Below, one piece after another: positions 16,617 through 25,426 of a stretch of DNA of 38,938 bases (positions are counted from its first letter, which is position 1; the number at the start of each line of letters is the position of its first letter). Made by a program: the position numbers and the translations under genes. The DNA is from Roseiarcus sp037446355 (GTDB taxonomy: Bacteria > Pseudomonadota > Alphaproteobacteria > Rhizobiales > Beijerinckiaceae), in the NCBI GenBank assembly GCA_037446355.1, contig JBBIIT010000035.1, forward strand, positions 1 to 38,938, written 5' to 3'. Below the pieces are notes generated by a model. It was not told the origin of the DNA, searched no databases, and was given only the letters and a program-made list of their open reading frames with translations.

Positions 16617-17654
16617 ATGTCAGGCTATAAGGTCGCGGTCGTCGGGGCCACCGGCAATGTCGGTCGCGAAATGCTCGCCATTCTCGCCGAACGCCGCTTT
16701 CCCGTGTCGGAAGTGGTCGCGCTCGCCTCCACCCATTCGATCGGCAAGGACGTCTCGTTCGGCGACAAAACGCTGAAGTGCAAGGCGCTCGATCATTACG
16801 ACTTCGGCGGAACCGACATCTGCCTGATGTCGGCCGGCGGCTCGGTTTCGAAAGAATGGTCGCCCAAGATCGGCGCGCAAGGCTGCCTCGTCATTGACAA
16901 TTCGTCGGCCTGGCGCATGGACCCCGACGTGCCGCTCGTCGTGCCCGAGGTCAACGCCGAAGCGGCCAAGGGATTCAGCAAGAAGTACATCATCGCCAAT
17001 CCGAACTGCTCGACCGCGCAACTCGTCGTGGCGTTGAAGCCGCTGCACGACAAGGCGAAGATCAAGCGTGTCGTCGTCTCGACCTATCAATCGGTTTCGG
17101 GCGCCGGCAAGGACGCGATGGACGAATTGTTCGCGCAGACGCGCGCGGTTTTCGTTTCCGATCCGGTCGAGCCGAAGAAGTTTCCCAAGCGGATCGCCTT
17201 CAACGTCATTCCGCACATTGACGTGTTCATGGACGACGGCCAGACCAAGGAAGAGTGGAAGATGGTCGCCGAGACCAAGAAGATCCTCGACCCGAAGATC
17301 AAGCTCACCGCGACTTGCGTGCGCGTGCCGGTGTTCGTCGGCCATTCCGAATCGGTCAACATCGAATTCGAGAACCCGATCAGCGCGGATGAAGCGCGCG
17401 AGATCCTGCGCGAGGCGCCCGGCTGCCTTGTCATCGACCGGCGCGAACCCGGCGGCTACATCACTCCGCACGAAGCGGCGGGCGAGGACGCCACCTATAT
17501 CTCGCGCATACGCGAAGACCCGACGATCGAGAACGGCCTCAACCTCTGGTGCGTTTCCGACAATCTGCGCAAAGGCGCGGCCTTGAACGCGATCCAGATT
17601 GCCGAGGCGATTGTCAATCGCGGCTGGTTGAAGCCGAAGTTCAAGGCCGCCTGA
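16617..17654 (+). CDS. asd: Aspartate-semialdehyde dehydrogenase
   Basis: 345 residues. Asd reduces aspartyl phosphate to aspartate semialdehyde with NADPH, the branch point toward lysine, diaminopimelate, threonine and methionine. The N-terminal nucleotide loop is GATGNVG (residues 10-16) and the catalytic cysteine is Cys131 in IANPNCSTAQ. Further blocks are STYQSVSGAGKDAMDEL, FNVIPHIDVF and RVPVFVGHSESVNIEF, with the substrate-binding arginine and histidine region. The ATG at 16617 has AAGGA about 9 bases upstream. It stands alone, convergent with the EamA gene. Confidence 0.97.
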   Translation: MSGYKVAVVGATGNVGREMLAILAERRFPVSEVVALASTHSIGKDVSFGDKTLKCKALDHYDFGGTDICLMSAGGSVSKEWSPKIGAQGCLVIDNSSAWRMDPDVPLVVPEVNAEAAKGFSKKYIIANPNCSTAQLVVALKPLHDKAKIKRVVVSTYQSVSGAGKDAMDELFAQTRAVFVSDPVEPKKFPKRIAFNVIPHIDVFMDDGQTKEEWKMVAETKKILDPKIKLTATCVRVPVFVGHSESVNIEFENPISADEAREILREAPGCLVIDRREPGGYITPHEAAGEDATYISRIREDPTIENGLNLWCVSDNLRKGAALNAIQIAEAIVNRGWLKPKFKAA

Positions 17655-17666
17655 GTTAACTTGGCG

Positions 17667-17694
17667 CGTCCCCGCCGCGCCGGCGATGGGGACG
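17667..17694. terminator. Candidate bidirectional terminator hairpin
   Basis: A perfect 7-base inverted repeat, CGTCCCC (17667-17673) and GGGGACG (17688-17694), with a 14-base loop, lies between the convergent asd and EamA genes, 8 to 13 bases from each stop. There is no T-tract on either side, so a simple intrinsic terminator is not shown; the placement is the main argument. Confidence 0.35.
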
Positions 17695-17702
17695 GGCAAA
17701 GT

Positions 17703-18632
17703 CTAACTCGCGCTCAATCGTTTGGCGGCCCAACGGGGCGCTCGGCCGTCGATGAAGGCGAGGCCCAGCGCGATCAGCGCGAGGCCGAGCGCGTGTCGCG
17801 GGCCCAGGCGCTCGTGCAGGAACAGCGCTCCGAGCATGATCGAGGTTGCAGGGGCGAGCAAAGTCACCAGCACCACGTTCGTCGCCCCGGCGCCGGCGAG
17901 GATGCGAAAATAGACGATATAGGCGAGCGCGGTCGAAAGGGCCGCTATCGCCGTGATCGCTCCTATCGCCGCCAAGCTCGGCGTCGGCAGCGCCCACGGC
18001 CGATCAAAAGCGAACGCGAGCGGCGCCAACATGAAAGTGGAGGCGGTGACCTGGCCGGCGGCGACGTCGATCGGCGCGAGCCCGAGATCGCGAAATCGTC
18101 GGCCAAATACGCTGGCGAACGCATAGGACACGGCGGCGCCAATCACCGCGAGTTCGGCCGGGAGATTGGCGTCCAGGCCGTAGAGCGCATCCGCGCCCAT
18201 CATCGCGGCCACGCCGAACAATCCGAGCGCCGCGCCTCCGAGCCGGCGCGCGTTCAGCTTTTCGGTTTCGGTCAGAAAGTGGGCGACGATGACAGTGAAG
18301 ATCGGCGTCGAGGCGTTGAGAATGGAGGCGGCGCCGCTGGCCAGACGCGTCTGCCCGAAGGCGATGAGCGCGAACGGGACAACGTTGTTGATGAGGCCCA
18401 TCAGCGCCAGCGACGGAAGCCGACGACCCACGGCGCTTGCCGACAATCCGGTCAGAGGCGCCGTCAGCCAAAGCAACGCCGTCGCGATCGAAACGCGCGC
18501 CGCCACGATGGTCAGGGGCGGCAATTCCTTGACCGCTACGCCCACGAAAAAGAACGACCCGCCCCAGAGCAGCGAAAGGAAGAGCAGCAGAGTCCATTCG
18601 AATGACGTCATCGGGCGTTGCGGACTGTTCAT
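17703..18632 (-). CDS. EamA/DMT superfamily transporter
   Basis: 309 residues with about ten membrane helices in two repeated EamA halves, the standard form of drug/metabolite exporters. The first half opens FLSLLWGGSFFFVGVAV and contains PLTIVAARVSIA; the second includes VIGAAVSYAFASVFGRR and ends LGLALIALGLAFIDG. The substrate cannot be inferred. AGGAG lies about 11 bases before the ATG at 18632. It follows the GGDEF/EAL gene on the same strand after 76 bases, so the two could share a transcript. Confidence 0.92.
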   Translation of the reverse strand: MNSPQRPMTSFEWTLLLFLSLLWGGSFFFVGVAVKELPPLTIVAARVSIATALLWLTAPLTGLSASAVGRRLPSLALMGLINNVVPFALIAFGQTRLASGAASILNASTPIFTVIVAHFLTETEKLNARRLGGAALGLFGVAAMMGADALYGLDANLPAELAVIGAAVSYAFASVFGRRFRDLGLAPIDVAAGQVTASTFMLAPLAFAFDRPWALPTPSLAAIGAITAIAALSTALAYIVYFRILAGAGATNVVLVTLLAPATSIMLGALFLHERLGPRHALGLALIALGLAFIDGRAPRWAAKRLSAS

Positions 18633-18708
18633 CGGCCTGGGTCTCCTGACCCCGCGCGATAATGCATCCTCTTATGCTTGTCGGCCCGATTCCTACGATC
18701 GTTTCAAC

Positions 18709-20334
18709 TCAGCCGCGCCTACGCGTGACCGCGACCCGGCTTTCGCCGTCCCCCGCGGGGCCCATCGTCCGCGATTGGACTGGCGATGGCCATCGGTCGG
18801 CGATGAAACGCACCGTGTCGTCGCTCGACATCGGCGCGCCGAAATGGAACCCTTGCGCGAACGTGCATCCGCGACCCGCAAGCCACTCGAGATTGGCGCC
18901 GCTTTCCACCCCCTCGGCGGTGGTCTCCAAACTGAGGTTCGATCCGAGCTGCAACAACGCGTCGACAAGTTCGGCCCGCTCGCTGCCCTGTATCAACGAA
19001 GTTACGTAGCTGCGGTCGATCTTGAGTTTGTTGAACCGCAGCTCGCGCAGATGGTAGAGGCTCGAATAGCCTGTTCCGAAATCGTCGAGAGCGATACGCA
19101 CTCCGATGTCCTGCAGCGAAGTCAAAGCTCGGCGCGCCGTTTCCAGATCGTTGATCAGCGCGGTCTCGCTAATCTCGACTTCGAGTCGACTCGCTGGGAA
19201 ACCGCAACGGGCGAGAATCGCCGATACGCGGTTCGGCAGCTCCACGTCGCGCAATTGTCGGCCCGAAACATTCACGGTCAGCAGCAGTTGTTGGGGCCAG
19301 CCGCGCGCCGCGATGCAAGCCGTCTGGAGCAGATCGTAGAATAGATCGCCGATCGTGCCGCTGGCCTCCGCGATCGGAATGAACACCTCGGGACTGATCG
19401 GACCGAGGCGGCGGTGACGCCAGCGCGCCAGCACTTCGAATCCGACCAGTTCGCCGCCCGGCAGCGACACGATCGGCAGGAAATTTGGCACAATGTCGCC
19501 GCCGTGTATCGCGGCGCGAAGGTCAACCGTCAATTGCGTGTGTTCGCGTTGAGCGAGGTCCATCTGTCGATCGAAGAAATGGTAGACGCCGCGCCCGGCG
19601 CGTTTGCCCTCGTACATCGCGACGTCGGCGGCGTGCAGAAGCGCTTCGGGATCGCGCAAATCCGCCGAGGCGAGGGCGACGCCAATGGTCGCGTCGACGT
19701 CGACCAGGGTCTGTCCCCAGGCAATGGGCTCGCGAACAGCGGCGATGACCTCGCGCGCGATCGCGCCGATTTCGTCGCGCGTCAGGCCCGAAGGCAGCAA
19801 AGCCACGAACTCGTCGCCGCCGAGGCGAGCCGCCGCGCCGCCGGCCGGCAGGAGCGCCTCTATGCGTTTGGCGACAGCGCAAAGCACTTCATTGCCCGCG
19901 TTGTGGCCATGCACGTCGTTGATCGGTTTGAAGCGATCCAGATCGATCAGAAAAATGGCGAATCCATTTTCGTCGCCGCCGGCCGCCAGCGCGTCTCGAA
20001 GCTTCTCATTGAACATGCGACGGTTGGCCAGTCCGGTAAGGGAATCGCGGCGCGCGAGCGCCTCTGCATGCGCCTCGGCTATTCGCCGCGCGATCACGGC
20101 GCGACGCAGCAGATGAGATTTGTGGAGCGTAGCGAATGAAGCGCCTACGCCCATGCAGGTGATTAGCAGGACCGAATTCATCAAGCCATAGTGGACGGCG
20201 AAATTCGTGATCGCAGAGAATGCGCCGCTCACGGATCCGACGATCCAGGCGCAGGCGCCGATCGCCATGAACGACAGAAGCTCATAACGTTCGCTTTGAC
20301 TTCGACCCTCGGAATGTAACTCCCGCATACGCAT
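18709..20334 (-). CDS. Membrane GGDEF/EAL cyclic-di-GMP protein
   Basis: 541 residues. Two membrane helices (about 20-40 and 46-68) are followed by a GGDEF domain (DSLTGLANRR near 97-106, GGDEF at 172-176) and an EAL domain. GGDEF is intact, so cyclase activity is possible; the inhibitory RxxD site before it is absent. The EAL signature reads EVL (300-302, EVLARW), but the other catalytic positions are present: Asn355, Glu390, Asp417-Asp418, Lys438, Glu474 in AEGVE, and Gln494. The protein could therefore both make and break down cyclic-di-GMP. There is no separate sensory domain beyond the helices. Starts at ATG 20334 or 20328. Confidence 0.94.
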   Translation of the reverse strand: MRMRELHSEGRSQSERYELLSFMAIGACAWIVGSVSGAFSAITNFAVHYGLMNSVLLITCMGVGASFATLHKSHLLRRAVIARRIAEAHAEALARRDSLTGLANRRMFNEKLRDALAAGGDENGFAIFLIDLDRFKPINDVHGHNAGNEVLCAVAKRIEALLPAGGAAARLGGDEFVALLPSGLTRDEIGAIAREVIAAVREPIAWGQTLVDVDATIGVALASADLRDPEALLHAADVAMYEGKRAGRGVYHFFDRQMDLAQREHTQLTVDLRAAIHGGDIVPNFLPIVSLPGGELVGFEVLARWRHRRLGPISPEVFIPIAEASGTIGDLFYDLLQTACIAARGWPQQLLLTVNVSGRQLRDVELPNRVSAILARCGFPASRLEVEISETALINDLETARRALTSLQDIGVRIALDDFGTGYSSLYHLRELRFNKLKIDRSYVTSLIQGSERAELVDALLQLGSNLSLETTAEGVESGANLEWLAGRGCTFAQGFHFGAPMSSDDTVRFIADRWPSPVQSRTMGPAGDGESRVAVTRRRG

Positions 20335-20388
20335 ATCTCATCAAGCGCTCACGCAACCGTTCGACATTTGCCCCCGTGGCGAGAATCA

Positions 20389-20492
20389 ATGGTTAACGGC
20401 GGCGTCGCAGCGAGGATTGTCGTTTACGGCGGTTAATGACGCGATCACGAGCGCACCAGGAATCCGACGATCGAGGTAAGACGCGGTTAACC
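20389..20492 (-). promoter_or_regulatory. Cluster of TTAAC motifs upstream of the GGDEF/EAL gene
   Basis: The 152-base region before the GGDEF/EAL gene has, on the minus strand, TTAACCAT (20396-20389), TTAACC (20436-20431) and GGTTAACC (20492-20485, across the betC stop). TTAACCAT and TTAAC half-sites resemble those bound by the alphaproteobacterial cell-cycle regulator CtrA. The spacings (about 40 and 54 bases) do not fit the full TTAA-N7-TTAAC site, so binding is only a possibility. Confidence 0.3.
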
Positions 20493-22007
20493 CTGGAGGC
20501 GTGGGAATCTGGCCATCGCCTCGAGATCGTCGAGCGCAATCGTGTTGCGCACATATTGTTTCGAGGCGTCGCGATAGGGTTGGAAGTCCCAGGCCCGCGT
20601 CTCGCCCGCATTGAGCGCCGCGTCGACAAGGCGTCGTCGCCGTTGGCTCGCGCGCACTTCGGCGTCGATTTCGCCAAGACGCCAGCGTCGGGCGATTTCG
20701 CGACGGAAATCGTCCACGCGCTCGGCTTCTTCCGCGCGCGGGACGAGATTGTCATTCTCGCGTGGATCCACTTTCAGATCGAACATCAAGTCGGGATCGG
20801 CCGGCGAATGAACGAACTTGTAATTGCGTCTGCGGATCATCACGATCGGCGCGATGGCGCCCTCGGCGAGATATTCGGCGAGCGCTTCGTCGTGGCCCCT
20901 GCGCCCTTCGAGATGCGGGACCAGGCTGCGTCCGTCGATGGTCGCGCCGAGCCGCGCCGAATCGCCGCCGGCGAGATCGACCAGCGTCGGCGCCACGTCG
21001 AGCAGCGAAACGCTGGCGGCGACGCGGCGCGGCGCGAAGCGACCGGGCGCGCTGACGATCAACGGCGCCCGCGCCGAGTTTTCGAAGAAGCTCATCTTGT
21101 ACCAGAGCCCCTTCTCGCCGAGCATCTCGCCGTGATCGGCGAGGAAGATGACGATCGTGTTCTCGCGCAGGCCGCAATCGTCGAGCGCCCTCAAGAGGCG
21201 TCCGAGATTGTCATCGCAATAGGAAATCTCACCGTAATAGGCGTGGCGCGCGTCGCGAATCTGGCGTTCGTCGATCGGCTCGGCGTCCATCGCGCACACT
21301 TCGCGCAGGCGGCGTGAATGCGGATCGAGCTTCTCCAGCGGAGTCGCGGGCCCCGGCATGTCGATGTCCTCGTCGCGATAGAGATCCCAATACGGCTTGG
21401 TGATCGCATAAGGATCGTGCGGATGCGTCAGCGAAGCGACTAGAAGCAACGGACGCGGATCGACTCCGCGCGCCTTGTTATAAATTTCACGCTCGGCCGC
21501 GAAGGTGACTTCGTCGTCGAAGTCGAGCTGGTTGGTGCGCACGCATGGGCCGGCCTGCGTGACTGAACTCATGTTGTGATACCAGCTCGGGCGTTCATGC
21601 GGCCGCTCCCAGTCCGGCGTCCAACCGAAGTCGGCGGGGTAGATGTCCGTCGTCAGACGCTCCTCGAAACCGTGCAACTGGTCAGGCCCGCAGAAATGCA
21701 TCTTGCCCGACAGGACCGTGCGGTAGCCGAGGGAGCGTAGATGATGCGCGTAGGTCGGCAGGCCGGCCGCGAATTCGGCGGCGTTGTCGTAAACATGCGT
21801 TCGCGACGGCAGCAGGCCGGTCATGAACGAGGCGCGCGAGGGCGAGCACAGCGGGCTCGCGCAGTAGGCGCTCTCGAACACGACGCCAGAATTGGCGAGC
21901 GCGTCGATGTGCGGCGTCTTGACGATTTTATGCCCATAGGCCGGCAAGAAGGCCGGGGACATCTGATCGACCATGACGATGAGAATATTCGGCGCGGTTG
22001 CGGTCAT
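20487..22007 (-). CDS. betC: Choline-sulfatase
   Basis: 506 residues. BetC hydrolyses choline-O-sulfate to choline and sulfate, feeding glycine-betaine synthesis or choline breakdown. The formylglycine site is C54-S-P-S-R58, within CASPLCSPSRASFMTG. Metal and family blocks include NILIVMVDQ, GKMHFCGPDQLHGFEERLT, LTHPHDPYA and FLADHGEMLGEKGLWYKMSF. The C-terminal part has the choline-sulfatase stretch RRRRLVDAALNAG and WDFQPYRDAS. I chose ATG 22007, where the family begins, over 22070. No signal peptide is seen, so it is cytosolic. It follows the PotF-like gene by 35 bases. No formylglycine-generating enzyme is in the window. Confidence 0.93.
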   Translation of the reverse strand: MTATAPNILIVMVDQMSPAFLPAYGHKIVKTPHIDALANSGVVFESAYCASPLCSPSRASFMTGLLPSRTHVYDNAAEFAAGLPTYAHHLRSLGYRTVLSGKMHFCGPDQLHGFEERLTTDIYPADFGWTPDWERPHERPSWYHNMSSVTQAGPCVRTNQLDFDDEVTFAAEREIYNKARGVDPRPLLLVASLTHPHDPYAITKPYWDLYRDEDIDMPGPATPLEKLDPHSRRLREVCAMDAEPIDERQIRDARHAYYGEISYCDDNLGRLLRALDDCGLRENTIVIFLADHGEMLGEKGLWYKMSFFENSARAPLIVSAPGRFAPRRVAASVSLLDVAPTLVDLAGGDSARLGATIDGRSLVPHLEGRRGHDEALAEYLAEGAIAPIVMIRRRNYKFVHSPADPDLMFDLKVDPRENDNLVPRAEEAERVDDFRREIARRWRLGEIDAEVRASQRRRRLVDAALNAGETRAWDFQPYRDASKQYVRNTIALDDLEAMARFPRLQG

Positions 22008-22042
22008 TTGGCTTCGGAGTCCCGGCGATTGGGGACCGGGAG

Positions 22043-23140
22043 TCACTTCCCGGACCGGAGTTTCGTCCATTCGGTCTCGATCGCGGCCGCGACGCGCTCA
22101 TCTAAGGCGCCGGCCGGCCAGAGCCGTTTGAGCAGTGCATCCTGCCCGGAAACCTCCGCGCTGACGATCCCCGCGACGCGGGCATTTCGCGCGCAAACGT
22201 CCGGACGCAGCATAAAATTCATGAGGGCGTATGCCTGTTCAGGATGCGGGGCGTCGCGCGGGATGGCGAAGGCGTCCAATAGCGCAGCGCCACCCTCGCG
22301 CGCGTAACCAAAGCGAATGCGCCCCTCGTTGTCGCCCGCGCGTTTGGAGGCGGCCTCCGCCTCGGCTGCGTCGCCCGCGCTCAAGCAATTCGCACCCTTG
22401 GCGAGCGAGCCGACCACGTCGCGCAGACCGAAGTTGCGCAGCGCCGGCCGTGCTTTCGCAAGCAGAGCGCCGGCGTTCTTGACGTCCGCGAGCGTGGCGC
22501 GGGCAGGATCGACGCCCAGCAGTCGCCAAGCGGCGACGAACATGGCGTCACGGGCGTCGGGCAAGGAAACGCCGCAGTCGGCCATGCGGCTAGCCTCGCG
22601 CGGGATCAGCAGATTGGCCCAGGAGAGCGGCGCCCCGCCCAGTCGCGACGCCGCCTTCCGCGAGTCGTACAGCAGCCCGAACGCGCGCCAACCGAACGCG
22701 ATGGCGTGGGCGCCGTCGGGGTCGTAGGCCGCGAGCTTCCCCGCGACCGCGGGCTGCACCGCGCGAGCCTCCGGCAATTTGGATTTGTCGAGTTTGAGAA
22801 GCGCGCCGGCGGCGACGCGGCGCGACAGAATCGGCCCGGGCAGCACGACCAGATCGTAGGGGCCGTCGCGCCAGCGATCGGCGACCGACTCGGGTGTGTC
22901 GAAGGCGTCATAGGCGATGGCGTATCCGCTCGCCCGCTCGAATTCGTCAAGCGCCGCGCGATCGAAATATTCGGGCGGCGCGAGCAGGCGCACGATGCGC
23001 GGCGTGGGCGGCGGCGGCGGCCGGAACGGGTCGACGCCCTCAGCGCGGGCCGCGCCGCGAAGCGCGATCAGAACCAGGAGCGCCGCGATGCGTCGTCGCC
23101 GCGTTGGGAGGATGGGTTCGGCGCCGAGCCGGGGCGGCAT
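22043..23140 (-). CDS. PotF-like periplasmic substrate-binding protein
   Basis: 365 residues from ATG 23140. A signal peptide (RRRRIAALLVLIALRGAARAEG) is followed by a type II binding-protein fold of the spermidine/putrescine (PotD/PotF) group. Recognisable are YDLVVLPGPILSRRVAAGALLKLDKSKLP at about 90-118, a PLSWANLL block, the MADCGVSLPDARD region and a C-terminal AYALMNFMLRPDV. No permease or ATPase gene is beside it, so it is an orphan in this window. It runs directly into the choline-sulfatase gene, so a cationic ligand such as choline-O-sulfate or a polyamine is possible but unproven. Longer starts up to 23314 would overlap the divergent cobU. Confidence 0.85.
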   Translation of the reverse strand: MPPRLGAEPILPTRRRRIAALLVLIALRGAARAEGVDPFRPPPPPTPRIVRLLAPPEYFDRAALDEFERASGYAIAYDAFDTPESVADRWRDGPYDLVVLPGPILSRRVAAGALLKLDKSKLPEARAVQPAVAGKLAAYDPDGAHAIAFGWRAFGLLYDSRKAASRLGGAPLSWANLLIPREASRMADCGVSLPDARDAMFVAAWRLLGVDPARATLADVKNAGALLAKARPALRNFGLRDVVGSLAKGANCLSAGDAAEAEAASKRAGDNEGRIRFGYAREGGAALLDAFAIPRDAPHPEQAYALMNFMLRPDVCARNARVAGIVSAEVSGQDALLKRLWPAGALDERVAAAIETEWTKLRSGK

Positions 23141-23226
23141 GATACTCAAGGGGTCCGTGGACGAAGGCGAGCTTCTAACATCGCGGGAGCGGCGCGCCAA
23201 AGGCGCATTGCGCACCTGCGCGCGCC

Positions 23227-23820
23227 GTGACACCAAGAGGCGTGTCCGCCGCGCCATCATCCCCTTTCCCTTCGCCGGTCGCCTGCCGCGCCGTGCTCGT
23301 GCTGGGCGGCGCACGGTCGGGCAAGAGCCGCTATGCGCAGATGCTGGCCGAATCGGCGGCCGCGGAGCGGCTGTTCCTCGCCACCGCCGAAGCGGGCGAC
23401 GAAGAAATGCGTGCGCGCATCGCCCGTCATCGCGCCGACCGGAGCCAAGGATGGACGACCTTCGAGGAGCCGCTGGCGCTGCGCTTCGCCTTGCGCGCCG
23501 AGGCGAGAGAAGGCCGTGTTGTTCTCGTGGATTGCGTCACGCTTTGGCTCAGCAACCTTATGCTCGCCAGGCGCGATCCGGCCAAGGAAATCGCTGAATT
23601 AATTGACGAAATCGTGGTTCTGTCCGGCCCGGTGGTCTTCGTTTCGAACGAAGTCGGACAGGGGATCGCACCGGCGACCGCGCTCGGGCGCGAGTTCCGC
23701 GACTGGCAGGGCCGCGCCAATCAGGAGATCGCGCGGGCCTGCGGCGCCGTAGTGCAAGTCGTCGCCGGCCTGCCGATCCTCGTCAAGCCAGCGCCGATGC
23801 CGGACCTGCGGTTAGGTTAA
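23227..23820 (+). CDS. cobU: Adenosylcobinamide kinase / adenosylcobinamide-phosphate guanylyltransferase
   Basis: 197 residues (also called CobP). The enzyme phosphorylates adenosylcobinamide and then attaches GMP, in the late steps of cobalamin assembly. The P-loop is GGARSGKS (27-34), the guanylylated histidine is probably His68 in ARHRADRSQGW, and VDCVTLWLSNL and SNEVGQGIAP are typical family blocks. The start is GTG 23227 (GTG 23242 is possible); the first 20 residues are not conserved. No other cobalamin gene and no cobalamin riboswitch is visible in the window. Confidence 0.94.
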   Translation: MTPRGVSAAPSSPFPSPVACRAVLVLGGARSGKSRYAQMLAESAAAERLFLATAEAGDEEMRARIARHRADRSQGWTTFEEPLALRFALRAEAREGRVVLVDCVTLWLSNLMLARRDPAKEIAELIDEIVVLSGPVVFVSNEVGQGIAPATALGREFRDWQGRANQEIARACGAVVQVVAGLPILVKPAPMPDLRLG

Positions 23821-23881
23821 CCTTGGGAATAGCTGCAAAATCCCTAGCGATACATGCGCTTGCCGGATAGCATGCGCGGCG

Positions 23882-24637
23882 ATGCTGCGCCTATTTGAAC
23901 GTCGCGCCCCGGCGCCGTCGGTCGCGGAGATCGAGGTTGCGCACGGCGGGGAAGTCTATCGCGTCGCGCTGAAGCGGCTCGCGACCTCGCGACGCTTCAC
24001 GCTGCGCGTGCGCGCGGCCTCGCGCGATGTGCTGCTGACGATGCCGACACGCGGCTCTCTGAAGGCGGCGAAGGAATTCGCCGAACGGCACGCCGCGTGG
24101 ATCGGCGTTCGACTTGCCCGTTTGCCGCGCCCGGTCGCGTTCGCGCACGGTGCGGTGACGCCTCTGCGCGGCGTGGATCACACGATTCGTCATCGTCATG
24201 GGGAGCGCGGAGTCGTCTGGACCGAACGCGGCGAGCGCGGCCCGACGATTTGCGTCAGCGGCGCGGCCGAGCACGTAGCGCGCCGCATCGCCGATTTCTT
24301 GAAACGGGAAGCGCGACGAGATCTCGAAGCCGCCGTCGCGCGTCACTGCCTGCGACTCAACGTGTCGGCGCGCCGCGTCGTCCTGCGCGACACGGCAAGC
24401 CGTTGGGGATCGTGCTCTTCGTCCGGCCGGCTCAATTTCTCGTGGCGCCTCATTCTCGCGCCGCCTTACGTGCTCGATTATCTCGCGGCGCACGAGGTCG
24501 CGCATATCGTACACATGAATCACTCGCCGATTTATTGGAAACTGACGCGGCGCCTGTTTCCTGACACCGACCGCGCAGAAGCTTGGTTGAAGACCCACGG
24601 CGCGGGCCTGCATCGTTTCGGCGCCGCAGAAGGGTGA
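23882..24637 (+). CDS. YgjP/WLM-type M48-like metallopeptidase (SprT-like)
   Basis: 251 residues. The zinc motif HEVAH is at 204-208, with a third ligand probably His214 in MNHSPIYW. The block TASRWGSCSSSGRLNFSWRL (171-190) is the hallmark of the YgjP-like family (DUF45). The N-terminal half is an Arg-rich beta domain. Members are predicted zinc proteases of unknown target. It starts 61 bases after cobU on the same strand and ends 6 bases before the convergent alpha/beta hydrolase. Confidence 0.9.
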   Translation: MLRLFERRAPAPSVAEIEVAHGGEVYRVALKRLATSRRFTLRVRAASRDVLLTMPTRGSLKAAKEFAERHAAWIGVRLARLPRPVAFAHGAVTPLRGVDHTIRHRHGERGVVWTERGERGPTICVSGAAEHVARRIADFLKREARRDLEAAVARHCLRLNVSARRVVLRDTASRWGSCSSSGRLNFSWRLILAPPYVLDYLAAHEVAHIVHMNHSPIYWKLTRRLFPDTDRAEAWLKTHGAGLHRFGAAEG

Positions 24638-24643
24638 GGCGTG

Positions 24644-25426
24644 TCAGCCCACGTCTTCGATCGCTCGAAACAGCAAATCGATATCCTGTGGCCGCGAAAG
24701 CCGATGATCGCCGTCGCGCACAAGCGTGAGCGTCACCGGGTCGGCCGGCATATGTTCGATGAGCGCGAGTGCATGCGCGTAGGGGACGTCCTGGTCCAGC
24801 ATTCCCTGCAAGATGCGCGTGGGCGAGTAGGAGCGCACGATTCCGCCGAGCAGCAAATGGCGGCGCCCATCCTCGATCAGCGCGCGGGTGAAAACATAAG
24901 GCTCGTTCGTATAGTCGGACGGCCGACGCCAGGCGCCTGTTTCGACAATCGCACGCCGAGCTTCCTCCGGCGCGCGTTCCCACACCAACTTTTCGGTGAA
25001 ATCGACCGCCGGCGCGATCAGCGCCATGCCGGCTAGACGATCGGTTTCGCCCGCTTCAGCGAGGGCGCGCGCGAGCAGCAGCGCCAGATATCCGCCCATC
25101 GACGATCCGACCAGAATCTGCGGCGCCTGCGTGAGATGGCGGAACAGCGCAACGCACTCCTCGAGCCAGCGCGAGATCGTGCCGTGCTCGAATTCGCCCT
25201 CGGAAAGACCGTGGCCGGAATAATCGAAGCGCAGGAACTCGCGGTCCTCGCGCGTGCAGTAATCATCAAGCGCGGAAGCCTTGGTCGAGGCCATGTCCGA
25301 CTTGAAACCGCCGAGCCATACGATTCCGGCGCCGTCCGCGCGTTTGGAGATGCGCCGACGATAGGCGATGCGGCGGCGCTCCGATCCGGCGCCGACTTCG
25401 AGGAATTGCGGTTCGGCCGGGTTCAC
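24644..25426 (-). CDS. Alpha/beta hydrolase
   Basis: 260 residues from GTG 25426. GTG is preferred because GGAGGG lies 8 bases upstream; a TTG at 25432 would be too near it. The nucleophile elbow is GSSMGG with Ser109, the oxyanion/strand-3 region reads IVWLGGFKSDM, FDYSGHGLSEG is the loop before the elbow, and the catalytic His is in RDGDHRLSRPQD. The FKSDM and GSSMGGY features resemble the ABHD10-type thioesterases, but the substrate is not identifiable. Confidence 0.87.
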   Translation of the reverse strand: MNPAEPQFLEVGAGSERRRIAYRRRISKRADGAGIVWLGGFKSDMASTKASALDDYCTREDREFLRFDYSGHGLSEGEFEHGTISRWLEECVALFRHLTQAPQILVGSSMGGYLALLLARALAEAGETDRLAGMALIAPAVDFTEKLVWERAPEEARRAIVETGAWRRPSDYTNEPYVFTRALIEDGRRHLLLGGIVRSYSPTRILQGMLDQDVPYAHALALIEHMPADPVTLTLVRDGDHRLSRPQDIDLLFRAIEDVG

